Positions 35,342-44,418 of a stretch of 64,000 bases of DNA are shown piece by piece. The notes beneath the pieces were generated by a model. That model saw only the letters and a list, made by a program, of their open reading frames with translations, was not told the origin of the DNA and ran no database searches. Every line of letters begins with the position of its first letter. The first letter of the stretch is position 1. The stretch comes from VRUE01 sp036271315 (lineage in GTDB: Bacteria; Actinomycetota; Thermoleophilia; Solirubrobacterales; 70-9): the NCBI GenBank assembly GCA_036271315.1, contig DATBAV010000036.1:62001-126000 (forward strand), given 5' to 3'. The translations under genes were made by a program, and so were the position numbers.

Positions 35342-36391
35342 ATGGTCAAAAAACTCAAGTCGCTGGTCGTGCTCGCCGTCGTGGGCGCCTGTCTCGCCGT
35401 TCCGGCGAGCTCGCAGGCAACCCTCGTCTTCACCCGTAATCCCTTCAGCCCGACGGTCTACGTCGCGAACGACAACGGCTCCTCGGCGCGGAAGCTCGGC
35501 TCGGGATCGAATCCGCGCGTCTCGCCCGACGGGCAGACGGTCGCCTTTTACCGCTTTGGAAAAGGCAACCAGCCCGCTGAACTGGTCGTGACCCCCGCCT
35601 CTGGCGGGCCGGTGAGAAAGCTGGCGAGCGGCTGGCAGGACCCGTTCGTCTTTGCCTGGTCGCCCGACTCGGCGACGATCGCGGTGCTGCTCGGCCCCGA
35701 GGTCGGCAAGCAGCGCCTGACGTTGATCGACGTCGCCAGCGGCGCCCAGCAGACCGTCTCCAGCGGCTTCTTCAACGGGGTCAGCTTTGCGCCCGACGGA
35801 GCGCAACTCGCCTATGGGCTCTCGAACAAGGAATTTGGCTCCAAGAGCGACGTTTACCGCTTCGATATCCCCGAACCAGGTGCGGTCTTCGTGCAGGCTC
35901 CGCAACCGGTTCGCATCACCAGCGATCACAGGTCCTCGGATCCGCTCTGGGGGCCTAACGAAAAGATCGTCTTCGTCAAGCACCTGGGTGAAAAGAGCCG
36001 CAAGTACGGCCCTAAGAACGACCTCTTCCTGATGAATGCCAGTGGCAAGGGGGTCAAGCGACTGACCCACACCAAGGTCGGGCCGCTGTTGGCGGGTCTG
36101 GACCCCACCGCCTGGTCGGCCAACGGCAAGCACCTGCTCGCCGAGTTCGGCGGCCAGGACACGACCTACGCGGTCACGGTCAATCCGAAGACCGGCGCGG
36201 AAAGGGCCCTGACCAAGGAACGCGAGACCGGCTTCGTCGGCACCGCGCTCTCCAGCGACGGCAAGCTCGTCCTCGGCAGCCTCGGCGGCTTCGAACCCGG
36301 CCCCGGCCACAAGGTGGTCAGCATTCCCTACAAGGGCGGCAAGCCCAAGGTGCTCGCCAACAACGCCTCGGAAGCCGATTGGAGCCGCTGA
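35342..36391 (+). CDS. Secreted beta-propeller (TolB/PD40-like) protein
   Basis: 349 residues. A signal peptide (KKLKSLVVLAVVGACLAVPASSQA) is followed by PD40/WD40-like repeats: NPRVSPDGQTVAFYRFG, VFAWSPDSATIAVLLGPE, GVSFAPDGAQLAYGL, DPLWGPNEKIVFVKH, TAWSANGKHLLAEFG and TALSSDGKLVLGS, which should form a six-bladed propeller. No catalytic domain. Probably an envelope protein that binds a ligand or partner; no specific function assigned. Confidence 0.85.
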   Translation: MVKKLKSLVVLAVVGACLAVPASSQATLVFTRNPFSPTVYVANDNGSSARKLGSGSNPRVSPDGQTVAFYRFGKGNQPAELVVTPASGGPVRKLASGWQDPFVFAWSPDSATIAVLLGPEVGKQRLTLIDVASGAQQTVSSGFFNGVSFAPDGAQLAYGLSNKEFGSKSDVYRFDIPEPGAVFVQAPQPVRITSDHRSSDPLWGPNEKIVFVKHLGEKSRKYGPKNDLFLMNASGKGVKRLTHTKVGPLLAGLDPTAWSANGKHLLAEFGGQDTTYAVTVNPKTGAERALTKERETGFVGTALSSDGKLVLGSLGGFEPGPGHKVVSIPYKGGKPKVLANNASEADWSR

Positions 36392-36765
36392 TGGCCGGCG
36401 GCTTCACGATCAAGCACCGTGACGAGTTCGAGTCGATGGAGGGCTCGGGCGACTCGACTTGGCGTCTCGCCCGCAAGGCGCTGGGGACTTCGGCCTTCGG
36501 CTTCAACCTGGTCGAAATCGATCCCGGCGGCCAGATCCCCGAGCACGACGAGAGCGGCAGCGGCCAGATCGAGCTCTACGCGATCCTCGAGGGCGAGGCG
36601 GTCCTGCGGATCGAGGGCGAGGACCACCCGGCGCCAGCAGGCACCTTTGCCTCGATCGAGCCGCCGGCGAGCCGCACGATTCTCAACCGCTCCGATGCTC
36701 CGGTCACCGCGCTGCTGATCGGGGTCCAGCCCGAGGGCGGCTACGAGCCGATGAGCTGGGCCTAG
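36391..36765 (+). CDS. Cupin-domain protein
   Basis: 124 residues forming a single cupin barrel: FNLVEIDPGGQIPEHDESGSGQIELYAILEGEA and the second motif PAPAGTFASIEPPASRTILN. The usual first-motif histidines are partly present (EHDE) and the second-motif His is absent (PASR), so metal-binding ability is uncertain. ATG at 36391 overlaps the preceding stop (TGATG). Confidence 0.75.
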   Translation: MAGGFTIKHRDEFESMEGSGDSTWRLARKALGTSAFGFNLVEIDPGGQIPEHDESGSGQIELYAILEGEAVLRIEGEDHPAPAGTFASIEPPASRTILNRSDAPVTALLIGVQPEGGYEPMSWA

Positions 36766-37160
36766 CCCAGCCCCGGGTTGGCATCGAGGTACTGCTTGGC
36801 CAACCGCTTCGGCGCGCGCGCAAGCCAGGCTTCGATCGTCAGTTCCTCCAGCTCGCCGACCGCGATCCGCTCCAGCCGCACGAGGACCGACGGGTAGCCG
36901 TCGAAATGGGGGGTGGTGAAGTAGATCTTGGGATCGTCGGCGAGCAGCGCTTCCTTGGCGACCAGGTGCTCGACCCGGGCTCCAAGGATCGGGCCGCTCG
37001 GTGCCGCTTTGCCCAGCGCCTCCAGTTCGCTGGCGCGAAGCGGGCGCTCCCAGACGAAGAGCTTCTTGCGCACCCGCCACGAGGGCAGCCCGTGCATCGG
37101 CTGCTCTGCGGCCTCGGGCAGGGAGAGCGCGATGCGGCGCACGTCATCCCAGTCGGCCAT
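36762..37160 (-). CDS. MmcQ/YjbR-family protein
   Basis: 132 residues: DWDDVRRIALSLPEAAEQPM ... PSWRVRKKLFVWERPL ... YFTTPHFDGYPSVLVRLERI ... WLARAPKRLAKQYL. This is the full CyaY-like YjbR fold, a family described as DNA-binding in crystal-structure work, with unclear cellular role. Convergent with the cupin gene, stops overlapping by four bases. Confidence 0.88.
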   Translation of the reverse strand: MADWDDVRRIALSLPEAAEQPMHGLPSWRVRKKLFVWERPLRASELEALGKAAPSGPILGARVEHLVAKEALLADDPKIYFTTPHFDGYPSVLVRLERIAVGELEELTIEAWLARAPKRLAKQYLDANPGLG

Positions 37161-37204
37161 CTCAACAGTTTTGCGCTATTTGCAGGGAAACGCCGATTTA
37201 TCTC

Positions 37205-37243
37205 GACGGGTTTCCGGGCGTCCCTATAATTCACAAACCCGTC
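37205..37243 (+). promoter_or_regulatory. gltB promoter flanked by an inverted repeat
   Basis: A perfect -10 box TATAAT at 37225-37230 lies between GACGGGTTT (37205-37213) and AAACCCGTC (37235-37243), a perfect 9-bp inverted repeat with 21 bases between. A further AACCCGTC follows at 37244-37251. The -35 region is weak (CTCGAC at 37202-37207). The repeat brackets the -10 and the probable start point, as an operator or a folded leader would. Confidence 0.55.
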
Positions 37244-37292
37244 AACCCGTCGCGCGCCCGCTCGAAGAAGGCGTGGAAACCGGGAGGTCAGC

Positions 37293-40200
37293 GTGTCCCA
37301 TACCCAGTCCCGTGAGCTTCACGGCGAGAGCCCCGTCCGCTACTCGCCAGAGCGTGCCTACAGGCCGCTTGTCTCGCCGCCCAGCGTCGAGGACAAGGAT
37401 GCCTGTGCGATCTACGCCTCCGTCCGCAAGGACGCCACTCCCAGCCATGCACCGATCGAGCTGGCGATCCCGGCCCTGCAGAAGATGCTCCACCGAGCCG
37501 GCAACGTCGACGGCGAGGGGGACGGCTGCGGCCTGCTGCTCGACCTGCCGCGCAAGATCTGGGCCGAGGAGGTCCGCTCCGGCGGCCACGACCCCTCACT
37601 GACCCTCGACGACGCCTTCGCCGTCGCCCACATCTTCGTCGAGCGCTCCCAGGACCTCGAGCGCATCCAGCACGACGCCCGCGAGCTGCTCGGCAACGGC
37701 GGTTTCCGCATCCTCGCCGAGCGGATCGGCGTCGTCGACTCGCCCGCGCTCGGCCCGACCGCGCGCGAGGAGGAGCCGCACTTCTGGCAGCTGGCCGGCC
37801 TCGTCGCCGATGCCTCGCGCCGCGACCGCGTCCTCTTCGACCTGCTGATCGAGCTCGAGCAGCAGCTCGACGTCCACGTCCCCTCTTTCTCGGCGACTAC
37901 CTGCGTCTACAAGGTGATGGGCGCGCCCACCGTGCTCGGCGAGTACTACCCCGACCTGCGCGACGAGCGCTTCGAGACGATCGGCTGCTTCGGCCACAAC
38001 CGCTACTCGACCAATACCTGGCCCTCCTTCAAGCGGGTCCAGCCCTTCTCGGTGCTCGGCCACAACGGCGAGATCAACACGATCGCCCAGCTGCGCCAGG
38101 AGGCGAAGATGCTCGGCGTGCCGATCCACGTCGGCGGCTCGGACTCCCAGGACCTCAACCGCACGATCGACACCCTGGTCAGCCGCGACGGCCTCAGCCT
38201 CGCCGAAGCGATGGAGATGGTCGTGCCGCCGATCGTCGAGGAGATCCGCTCGATGCCGGCCGAGCTGCACCGCTTCTACATGTACTTGCACCAGGCGATG
38301 GGCCCGTTCGCGCAGGGGCCGGTGGCGCTGATCGCCCGCCACTCCGGCGAATGCGTCTTCTCCTCCGACGCGCTCGGGCTGCGGCCGCTCTGGCAGGTCG
38401 AGACCGGCGACGACTACGTCTTCAGCTCCGAGCCCGGGGTGGTCTCGGTCGGCGCGATGGTCTCTGAGCCGAAGCCGCTTGCTCCTGGCGAGAAGGCGCT
38501 GGTGATCATCGATCGCGAGCGCAAGCGCTCGACCCTGCACCCGCACGACGAGATGCTGCGCATCGTCCGCGAGAGCTGGCTGCGCCGCAACGGCGCCGAT
38601 GACGCCGCCGCCTACGACCGCGCCCTGGAGACCGGCGGGCCGCTCGAGGGCGAGGAGGTGCCGGGTTACTCCGATGCCGGTCCCGAGGAGCCGGTCAAGG
38701 TCACCGACCGCGTCCTCGCTGGCTTCGGCTGGCAGCGCGACGACGTCAAACTGGTCCAGCAGATGGCCTCCAACGGCCAAGAGCCGGTCGGCTCGCTGGG
38801 CTACGACGGGCCGCTCGCTGCGCTATCTCCGGAGCGCCAGAACCTCGCCGACTACTTCAAGGAGACGGTCGCCGTCGTCACCAACCCGGCGATCGACCGC
38901 GAACGCGAGATGGAGCATTTCTCCACCCGCACCGTCTTCGGCCGCCGTCCCTCGCTCGGCGCCGCCGGCGAGGACACGGGCACGGTCGAGACCGCCTTCC
39001 CGGTGATCCTCGGCGGTCACCACGGCCTGGCGCCGCTCTCCGACAAGACCTACCGGGCGATCGCCCGCAAGCACCACACCTACTTGCTCGAGGACCTCTG
39101 GGAGGAGTTCCGCGGCCGCGCCGACGTGGTCGACATCTCGCTGCTGGAGTCGGAGACGACACGCGGCGCGATCGAGCGGATCAAGCAGGAGGCAGTGAAG
39201 AAAGTCCGCGACGGCGCCGAGCTGCTTGTGCTCACCGATCGCACCGTCTATGACGCCGATCGTCGTTACCTCGATCCCCACCTCGCTACCTCCGCCGTCG
39301 ACCAGGCGCTGAAGAGCTTCAAGGTCGAGCCGGGCGAGGAGAACCTGCGGCGGCGCTGCGGCCTCGTGCTGCGCTCGGCGGCGATCCGCAACGTCCACGA
39401 CACGATGCTTGCCCTTGGCCTCGGCGCCAACGGCGTCTGCCCGTACACGATGGTCGAAGTGGTCTGCGTCGAGGACTACGAGTCCGACGTCTCCAACCTT
39501 TGCGACGCGCTCAATAAGGGCATGGAGAAAGTGATCTCGACGATCGGCATCCACGAGGTGCGCGGTTACGCCCGCCAGTTCTCCTCGATCGGGATCAAGC
39601 CCGAGCTGACCGAGATCTTCATGACCGAGGCCTTTGCCGCTTCCGAGCGCGCCGGCGTCGGCTTCACCGACCTCGACGAGGACACCAACGAGCGCACCCG
39701 CGTGCTCGCCGGAGACGAAGACGCGAAACCGGCGAAGACGTTCCGCTTCTACCCCAAGGTCTACAAGGCCGCGATCGCCACTGCCAACGGCACCGGCTCC
39801 TACGAGGACTACTCGCAGAAAGTCCGCGACCTCGAGCAGCAGAGCCCGATCTCAATGCGCCACATCATGGGGCTGAAAGGCGACCGGGAGCCGGTCGACC
39901 CGGCAAACGTTGACGCGGGCGTCGGCCACCACGACTACCCGTTGGTGATCTCCTCGATGAGCTTCGGCTCGCAGTCCGAGCCGGCCTTCCGCGCCTACGC
40001 CGAGGCGGCGAAGTCGATCAACGTGCTCTGCGTCAACGGCGAGGGCGGCGAGATCCGCGACATGTACGGGAAATACCGCAAATGGCGCGGTCAGCAGGTC
40101 GCCTCGGGGCGCTTCGGCGTCTCGGCGGAGATGCTCAACTCCTCCTACCTGGCCGAGATCAAGATCGGCCAGGGCGCCAAGCCGGGCGAGGGTGGTCACC

Positions 40201-41960
40201 TGCCCGGCAAGAAGGTCTCCGAGAAGGTCGCCGCCGCGCGTAACGCCGCGCCGGGCACCGACCTGATCTCGCCCTCCAACAACCACGACCTCTACTCGAT
40301 CGAGGACCTGGCCGAGCTGATCGACGAGCTGAAGACGGTCAATCCTGACGTCCGCGTCTCGGTCAAGGTCCCGGTGGTGCCGAACATCGGCACGATCGGC
40401 CTCGGCATCGCCAAGGCGGGGGCGGACATCATCACCCTCTCCGGCTTCGAGGGCGGCACCGGCGCCGCCCGCCAGCACGCCCTGCGCCACGTCGGCCTGC
40501 CCAGCGACATCGGCACCCGCGCCGTGCACCGGGCGCTGATGGAGGCCGGCATCCGCAACCGGGTCGAGATCTGGGCCGATGGCGGCTACCGCCACGGCCA
40601 CGACATCGTCAAGCTGCACTGCCTCGGCGCCAACCGGGTCGGCTTCGGCACCCTGGCGATGGTCAGCCTCGGCTGCACGATCTGCCGCGGCTGCCAGCTC
40701 GACACCTGCCACGTCGGCATCGCGACCCAGATCGAGACGGTCGAGCAGGCCCAGGAGCACGGCCTGAAGAAGTTCACGCCGCAGGAGATCGACAGCGCCG
40801 CCGAGAGCTGCGCCCGCTTCTTCCAGGCGATGGGCGAGGAGGTCAAGCAGGTCGTCGCCTCGCTCGGCTACGAGCGCGCCCAGGACCTGGTCGGCCGCTA
40901 CGACCTGCTCGAGCAGGTCGCCCACCACGACACGGTCGACCTGGCGCCGCTGATCACGCCGCTGGAGGAGTTCCTCGACCTCGAGCCGATCGACCTGCCG
41001 GTGGCCGAGGACGAAGACCAGCGCGCCGAGGCCGGCATGGTCGTTGCCCGGCCGATCCGGATGGAGGCCAAGCAGGCCTCCCATCAGATCGCCGGGCTCG
41101 CTGGCGACATTTGCCCCGGCCGCACGATCCACAACCAGTTCCCCCGCGCCACCGACGCCAACGACCGCGTGCTCGGCTCCGAGCTCTCCGGGGCGATCGC
41201 CCGCTCGCGGATCTTCGAGGACGGGCCCGAGTCAAACGACGACGTGCTCGCCAGCCTCGAGTTCAACGGCGGCTCGGTCGCCGGCCAGGGACTCGGCGCC
41301 TTCAACTCATACGGCGTCGCGATCCGGATCGAGGGCGGCGCCCAGGACGGCGTCGGCAAGACGATGCTGGGCGGCTCGATCGCCGTGCTCAAGGGCAAGG
41401 GCGCCAAGGGCCAGCGGGTCAACGGCTCGGTCGGCAAGTCCTTCGCCTACGGCGCCCAGCGCGGTCGCCTCTTCGTCCAGGGCTCGGCCGATTCGCGCTT
41501 CTGCATCCGCCTCTCCGGTGCCGACGTGGTGCTGGCGGGAGAACCGGAGGAAGCGATCGACGACGGCCGCGGCTGCATCGTCGACCGCGCCAACGCCAAG
41601 GGCTTCGCCTTCGAGTACATGACCTCGGGCCGCGCGATCGTGCTCGGCGACCTCGGGCCCTGGGCCTGCGCCGGGATGACCGGCGGCCGCGTCTACGTCC
41701 GCCACAACGCCTTCGGCATCGACGCCGAGGCGATCAAGCGACGCCTGGGTGAGGGAGCCAAGGTCGAGCTCAAAGACCTCGACGCTGAGGGCCTACTCGA
41801 CATCGACGATCTCCTTGGTGCTTACGCCAGCGAACTGCGGGCCACCGGTCAAGACGACGAGGCCGACCGCGTGCTCGGCCTCGCGGCTGATGCGACTGGG
41901 AACTTCATGATGGTCGTGCCGCACAAGGTCCAGGCGGATCCGAGCATCTCGACCGAGTAG
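37293..41960 (+). CDS. gltB: Glutamate synthase large subunit
   Basis: 1555 residues. The glutaminase domain begins at Cys38 (KDACAIYAS), which should become the N-terminal nucleophile after removal of a 37-residue propeptide. It is followed by the central domain, the FMN-binding synthase domain (GGEIRDMYGKYRKWRG, GQGAKPGEGGHLPGKKV, SGFEGGTGAARQHALRHVG), the 3Fe-4S cysteines Cys1128, Cys1134 and Cys1139 (spacing as in known enzymes), and the C-terminal beta-helix GXGXG domain (TMLGGSIAVLKGKGAKGQRV). It makes two glutamates from glutamine and 2-oxoglutarate. No gltD small subunit is adjacent. GTG start, preceded by GGGAGG. Confidence 0.96.
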   Translation: MSHTQSRELHGESPVRYSPERAYRPLVSPPSVEDKDACAIYASVRKDATPSHAPIELAIPALQKMLHRAGNVDGEGDGCGLLLDLPRKIWAEEVRSGGHDPSLTLDDAFAVAHIFVERSQDLERIQHDARELLGNGGFRILAERIGVVDSPALGPTAREEEPHFWQLAGLVADASRRDRVLFDLLIELEQQLDVHVPSFSATTCVYKVMGAPTVLGEYYPDLRDERFETIGCFGHNRYSTNTWPSFKRVQPFSVLGHNGEINTIAQLRQEAKMLGVPIHVGGSDSQDLNRTIDTLVSRDGLSLAEAMEMVVPPIVEEIRSMPAELHRFYMYLHQAMGPFAQGPVALIARHSGECVFSSDALGLRPLWQVETGDDYVFSSEPGVVSVGAMVSEPKPLAPGEKALVIIDRERKRSTLHPHDEMLRIVRESWLRRNGADDAAAYDRALETGGPLEGEEVPGYSDAGPEEPVKVTDRVLAGFGWQRDDVKLVQQMASNGQEPVGSLGYDGPLAALSPERQNLADYFKETVAVVTNPAIDREREMEHFSTRTVFGRRPSLGAAGEDTGTVETAFPVILGGHHGLAPLSDKTYRAIARKHHTYLLEDLWEEFRGRADVVDISLLESETTRGAIERIKQEAVKKVRDGAELLVLTDRTVYDADRRYLDPHLATSAVDQALKSFKVEPGEENLRRRCGLVLRSAAIRNVHDTMLALGLGANGVCPYTMVEVVCVEDYESDVSNLCDALNKGMEKVISTIGIHEVRGYARQFSSIGIKPELTEIFMTEAFAASERAGVGFTDLDEDTNERTRVLAGDEDAKPAKTFRFYPKVYKAAIATANGTGSYEDYSQKVRDLEQQSPISMRHIMGLKGDREPVDPANVDAGVGHHDYPLVISSMSFGSQSEPAFRAYAEAAKSINVLCVNGEGGEIRDMYGKYRKWRGQQVASGRFGVSAEMLNSSYLAEIKIGQGAKPGEGGHLPGKKVSEKVAAARNAAPGTDLISPSNNHDLYSIEDLAELIDELKTVNPDVRVSVKVPVVPNIGTIGLGIAKAGADIITLSGFEGGTGAARQHALRHVGLPSDIGTRAVHRALMEAGIRNRVEIWADGGYRHGHDIVKLHCLGANRVGFGTLAMVSLGCTICRGCQLDTCHVGIATQIETVEQAQEHGLKKFTPQEIDSAAESCARFFQAMGEEVKQVVASLGYERAQDLVGRYDLLEQVAHHDTVDLAPLITPLEEFLDLEPIDLPVAEDEDQRAEAGMVVARPIRMEAKQASHQIAGLAGDICPGRTIHNQFPRATDANDRVLGSELSGAIARSRIFEDGPESNDDVLASLEFNGGSVAGQGLGAFNSYGVAIRIEGGAQDGVGKTMLGGSIAVLKGKGAKGQRVNGSVGKSFAYGAQRGRLFVQGSADSRFCIRLSGADVVLAGEPEEAIDDGRGCIVDRANAKGFAFEYMTSGRAIVLGDLGPWACAGMTGGRVYVRHNAFGIDAEAIKRRLGEGAKVELKDLDAEGLLDIDDLLGAYASELRATGQDDEADRVLGLAADATGNFMMVVPHKVQADPSISTE

Positions 41961-42071
41961 GCCGGTCGGGCACCACTCCCCGCTCAACTTTTTCGGTGGG
42001 GCGGGGGTGGCTGGCCGAGATTGGATTGCCGAAAAAGTACAAGCCGCGGGGAGCGGTGCCCGACCGGCCTA
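41958..42071. repeat. Core-containing inverted-repeat element, copy B
   Basis: Arms of 26 bp (41958-41983, beginning TAGGCCGGTCGGGCACC, against 42046-42071) pair with one mismatch. The inner motifs GCTCAACTTTTTCGGTGG (41982-41999) and the reverse complement of CTTGTACTTTTTCGGCAAT (42025-42043) are the same as in copy A but in the opposite orientation. The arms begin exactly at the gltB stop codon and end exactly at the stop codon of the convergent coiled-coil gene. Confidence 0.95.
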
Positions 42072-42455
42072 GCGGGTCAGAAGGTCGGCTATTGCTCGAA
42101 TCTCCTGCAATAGGCCGTCAAGCATCTGCTCGGTGTTGGTGTGGATGCGCCACTCGGCGTGTTGGCGGTCCTGCTCGACTTGGTCCAGGCGCTGTTCTAG
42201 GGCGTCGGTGCGGCTGTCGACCTTGTCGATGCGCTTGTTTAGGCGCTTCTCGGTCTTGCGGACGCGGCGCTTGAGTAGGAAGTCAGTCTCCTCGCGCAAA
42301 GCATCGAGTTCGCGGCGCAGGACAGTTTCGTCGAGTCCGTTCTCCTGCTCGGCGAGCATCTCCTCGACGCCTGAGCGGACACGCTCGATCTCGGCGTGGA
42401 GACGCTCGCGGGCTCGCTCGGCGGCGACCTCGGGTGGGTCGGGATTCGTGCTCAC
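42069..42455 (-). CDS. Coiled-coil protein of unknown function
   Basis: 128 residues, charged heptad-like sequence throughout (AERARERLHAEIERVRSGVE, RRVRKTEKRLNKRIDKVDSR, ALEQRLDQVEQDRQHAEW). No signal, membrane segment or enzymatic motif. Convergent with gltB across copy B of the repeat element, and followed upstream by the FHA gene in the same direction. Function unknown. Confidence 0.7.
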   Translation of the reverse strand: MSTNPDPPEVAAERARERLHAEIERVRSGVEEMLAEQENGLDETVLRRELDALREETDFLLKRRVRKTEKRLNKRIDKVDSRTDALEQRLDQVEQDRQHAEWRIHTNTEQMLDGLLQEIRAIADLLTR

Positions 42456-42503
42456 GCGCCCATGCTAGGGCTCAGGGTGGCCGGAATTTGCGAGAAAGCG
42501 GGC

Positions 42504-43031
42504 CTAGGCTTCGAGGGCGAAGAGCCGGAAGCGGCCGATTGCCAGTTCGTCGCCATCGGAGAAGCGGCCCCATTCGACGATTTCGCCGTTGAGGAAGACG
42601 CCGTTGAGGCTGCGGTCGTCGAGGACGCGAAGCGAGTCGGGCTTCTCGGAGACGATCAGGGCGTGGCGGCGCGAGACGCTGGGGTCGTCGAGGCGGATGT
42701 CGGCGGTGGCGCTGCGCCCGATCCTGGTCCAGCCCTGAGCGACCGGGAACACCTCGATCTCGCCCTCGTCGTCGCACATCGCGACGTAGCGGCCCGGCCC
42801 TGTCAGCATCGCCCGGGCCGCCTCCAGCCAGGAGGGAGGGGAGGCGGCGCCGGGGAGCGCCATTTCGGCGGTCTGCCCGTGGTCCTGCCTGGCTTCGAAG
42901 ATTGAGTCGCGCCGGTACTCGACCGCACCGCAGCGCGGACAATCGGGCAGCTGGTCGTTCTCGCGCAGCGAAAGCTGGGATCCACAGGAAGCGCAGAAAT
43001 ACGTTCCTACTCCTGGGATCGCACCCGCCAT
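42504..43031 (-). CDS. FHA-domain protein with zinc ribbon
   Basis: 175 residues. N-terminal zinc ribbon CASCGSQL ... CPRCGAVEY; then a linker and a C-terminal FHA domain: TRIGRSATADIRLDDPSVSRRHALI with the conserved Arg, Ser and His, and DDRSLNGVFLNG with the Asn. FHA domains bind phosphothreonine, so the protein probably docks to a Ser/Thr-kinase substrate; no kinase lies in the window. Confidence 0.88.
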   Translation of the reverse strand: MAGAIPGVGTYFCASCGSQLSLRENDQLPDCPRCGAVEYRRDSIFEARQDHGQTAEMALPGAASPPSWLEAARAMLTGPGRYVAMCDDEGEIEVFPVAQGWTRIGRSATADIRLDDPSVSRRHALIVSEKPDSLRVLDDRSLNGVFLNGEIVEWGRFSDGDELAIGRFRLFALEA

Positions 43032-43186
43032 TAGGCGGTCACTGCTTGTACCGAGACTGGTGGTGATCGCTGACTCCTTCCCGGCGTCTCCGCGTCGATG
43101 CTAACCGCGGTTCCGCGGCGCCACATCGGGGATTTCCCGCAGATCAAAGCCACGAGATCCGGCGCGGGCATAGAATCGCGCCGCCT

Positions 43187-43705
43187 ATGGGCCCGGTCAG
43201 CGCAGAGATCGAGATCGACGTGCCGCGCCAGCGTGCCTTCGAGGCGATCGCTGATCTCTCCCTGCGGCCGGCCTTCACCGACCACTTCCTCAGCGACTTC
43301 CACCTCACCCGGATCGAGCCGACTGGGATCGGTGCCGGTGCGCGCTTTCGCATCGCCGTGCGGCCGCGGCGGGTCTGGATGGACACGACGATCATCGAGG
43401 CCGAGGCGCCACACCGGCTGGTCGAGCACGGCCGTGGCGGTCGCGTCAATCGCATCCCCTCGGTCACGCTCTGGGAGCTGACCGAGGCTCCCGGCGGGCT
43501 GACCAAGGTGCACGTTTCCTTCTGGACCGAGCCCTCGAACCCGGTCGATCGTGGCCTCGAGGTGCTCTCGGCGGGCTCGATTCCCTACGAACGGCGCTGG
43601 CGCGAGGCGCTGCGCAGGCTGCGCGACCTGCTCGAGGGCGGGGGGCTGGAGAGCGAGCGCGTCGCCGTCGCCGGTGGCAACCCCCACGCGACCGGTATTC
43701 CCTGA
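43187..43705 (+). CDS. SRPBCC (polyketide cyclase/START-like) protein
   Basis: 172 residues: AEIEIDVPRQRAFEAIADLS, FTDHFLSDFHLTRIEPTGIG, MDTTIIEAEAPHRLVEHGRG and the C-terminal long helix RRWREALRRLRDLLEGGG form the helix-grip fold with a hydrophobic cavity. Such proteins bind lipids or aromatic ligands; ligand not predictable. The upstream gap 43032-43186 (155 bp) is divergent from the FHA gene and presumably holds both promoters; no clear boxes seen. Confidence 0.8.
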   Translation: MGPVSAEIEIDVPRQRAFEAIADLSLRPAFTDHFLSDFHLTRIEPTGIGAGARFRIAVRPRRVWMDTTIIEAEAPHRLVEHGRGGRVNRIPSVTLWELTEAPGGLTKVHVSFWTEPSNPVDRGLEVLSAGSIPYERRWREALRRLRDLLEGGGLESERVAVAGGNPHATGIP

Positions 43706-43732
43706 GCCCGGTCTTATAGGCTCTCGCCGCTG

Positions 43733-44281
43733 ATGCCCCGCCGCACCCGACTCGTCTTGCCGCTGCTTGCCGCCCTCCTGCTGGGCTTGGTGGCGTTGAC
43801 CGTGTCCGCCTGCGGCTACTCGAGCGACTCCAAGGATGTCGCCGAGGGCGAGGTCGTCGAACTCGGCGACCTCAAGTATCAGGTGGTCTTCTCGCGCTTC
43901 CTCAACCCCAACGACAATGAGGACGCGGCCTACCTGGTGGGGCAGTCGCCGCCGCAAAAAGGCTCGAACTACTTCGGCGTCTTCCTCGAAGTGCAGAACA
44001 AGAGCGAAGAGACCCAGAAGCTGTCCAGCTCCTTCAAGATCGAGGACGCCGAAAAAGACACCTTCGAAGCCATCCCCTCCGAAAGTCTCTACGCCTTCCC
44101 CTTCGGCGGCGAAGTCGAATCCCAGGAACCGATCCCGGCCCCCGACTCGACTCCGCAGCAGGGCCCGATCGAGGGCTCTCTGGTCCTCTTCGAACTTCCC
44201 GCCAGCGCCTCTGAGAACCGTCCGCTGACGCTCTTCATCGCCGGCCCCGAAGGGCCCGCGGAAGTCAAACTCGACCTCTAG
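43733..44281 (+). CDS. Putative lipoprotein (DUF4352-like)
   Basis: 182 residues. Signal peptide with lipobox (LLGLVALTVSAC, Cys27), then an immunoglobulin-like beta domain (GDLKYQVVFSRFLNPNDNED, NYFGVFLEVQNKSEETQKLS, LVLFELPASASENRPLTLFI), the pattern of DUF4352-like extracytoplasmic proteins. Membrane-anchored, exterior. Lies 27 bp after the SRPBCC gene. Function unknown. Confidence 0.75.
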   Translation: MPRRTRLVLPLLAALLLGLVALTVSACGYSSDSKDVAEGEVVELGDLKYQVVFSRFLNPNDNEDAAYLVGQSPPQKGSNYFGVFLEVQNKSEETQKLSSSFKIEDAEKDTFEAIPSESLYAFPFGGEVESQEPIPAPDSTPQQGPIEGSLVLFELPASASENRPLTLFIAGPEGPAEVKLDL

Positions 44282-44290
44282 GCGGATTGG

Positions 44291-44315
44291 GGAGGGTCTG
44301 GCGACCAGACCCTCC
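44291..44315. terminator. Strong GC hairpin after the lipoprotein gene
   Basis: GGAGGGTCTGG - CGA - CCAGACCCTCC, a perfect 11-bp stem with a 3-base loop, ten bases past the lipoprotein stop. There is no U-run, so it is a terminator-like structure rather than a classical Rho-independent terminator. Confidence 0.6.
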
Positions 44316-44418
44316 GTGACGGTGCTGCAGGTGCGAGTTTGACTCACCGTCTGGAGTTAGAGGAGCTTCAAGCGGAGGTGGAATCCGGACACGAACTCGG
44401 AGTCTCGGGTGCTTCGCG

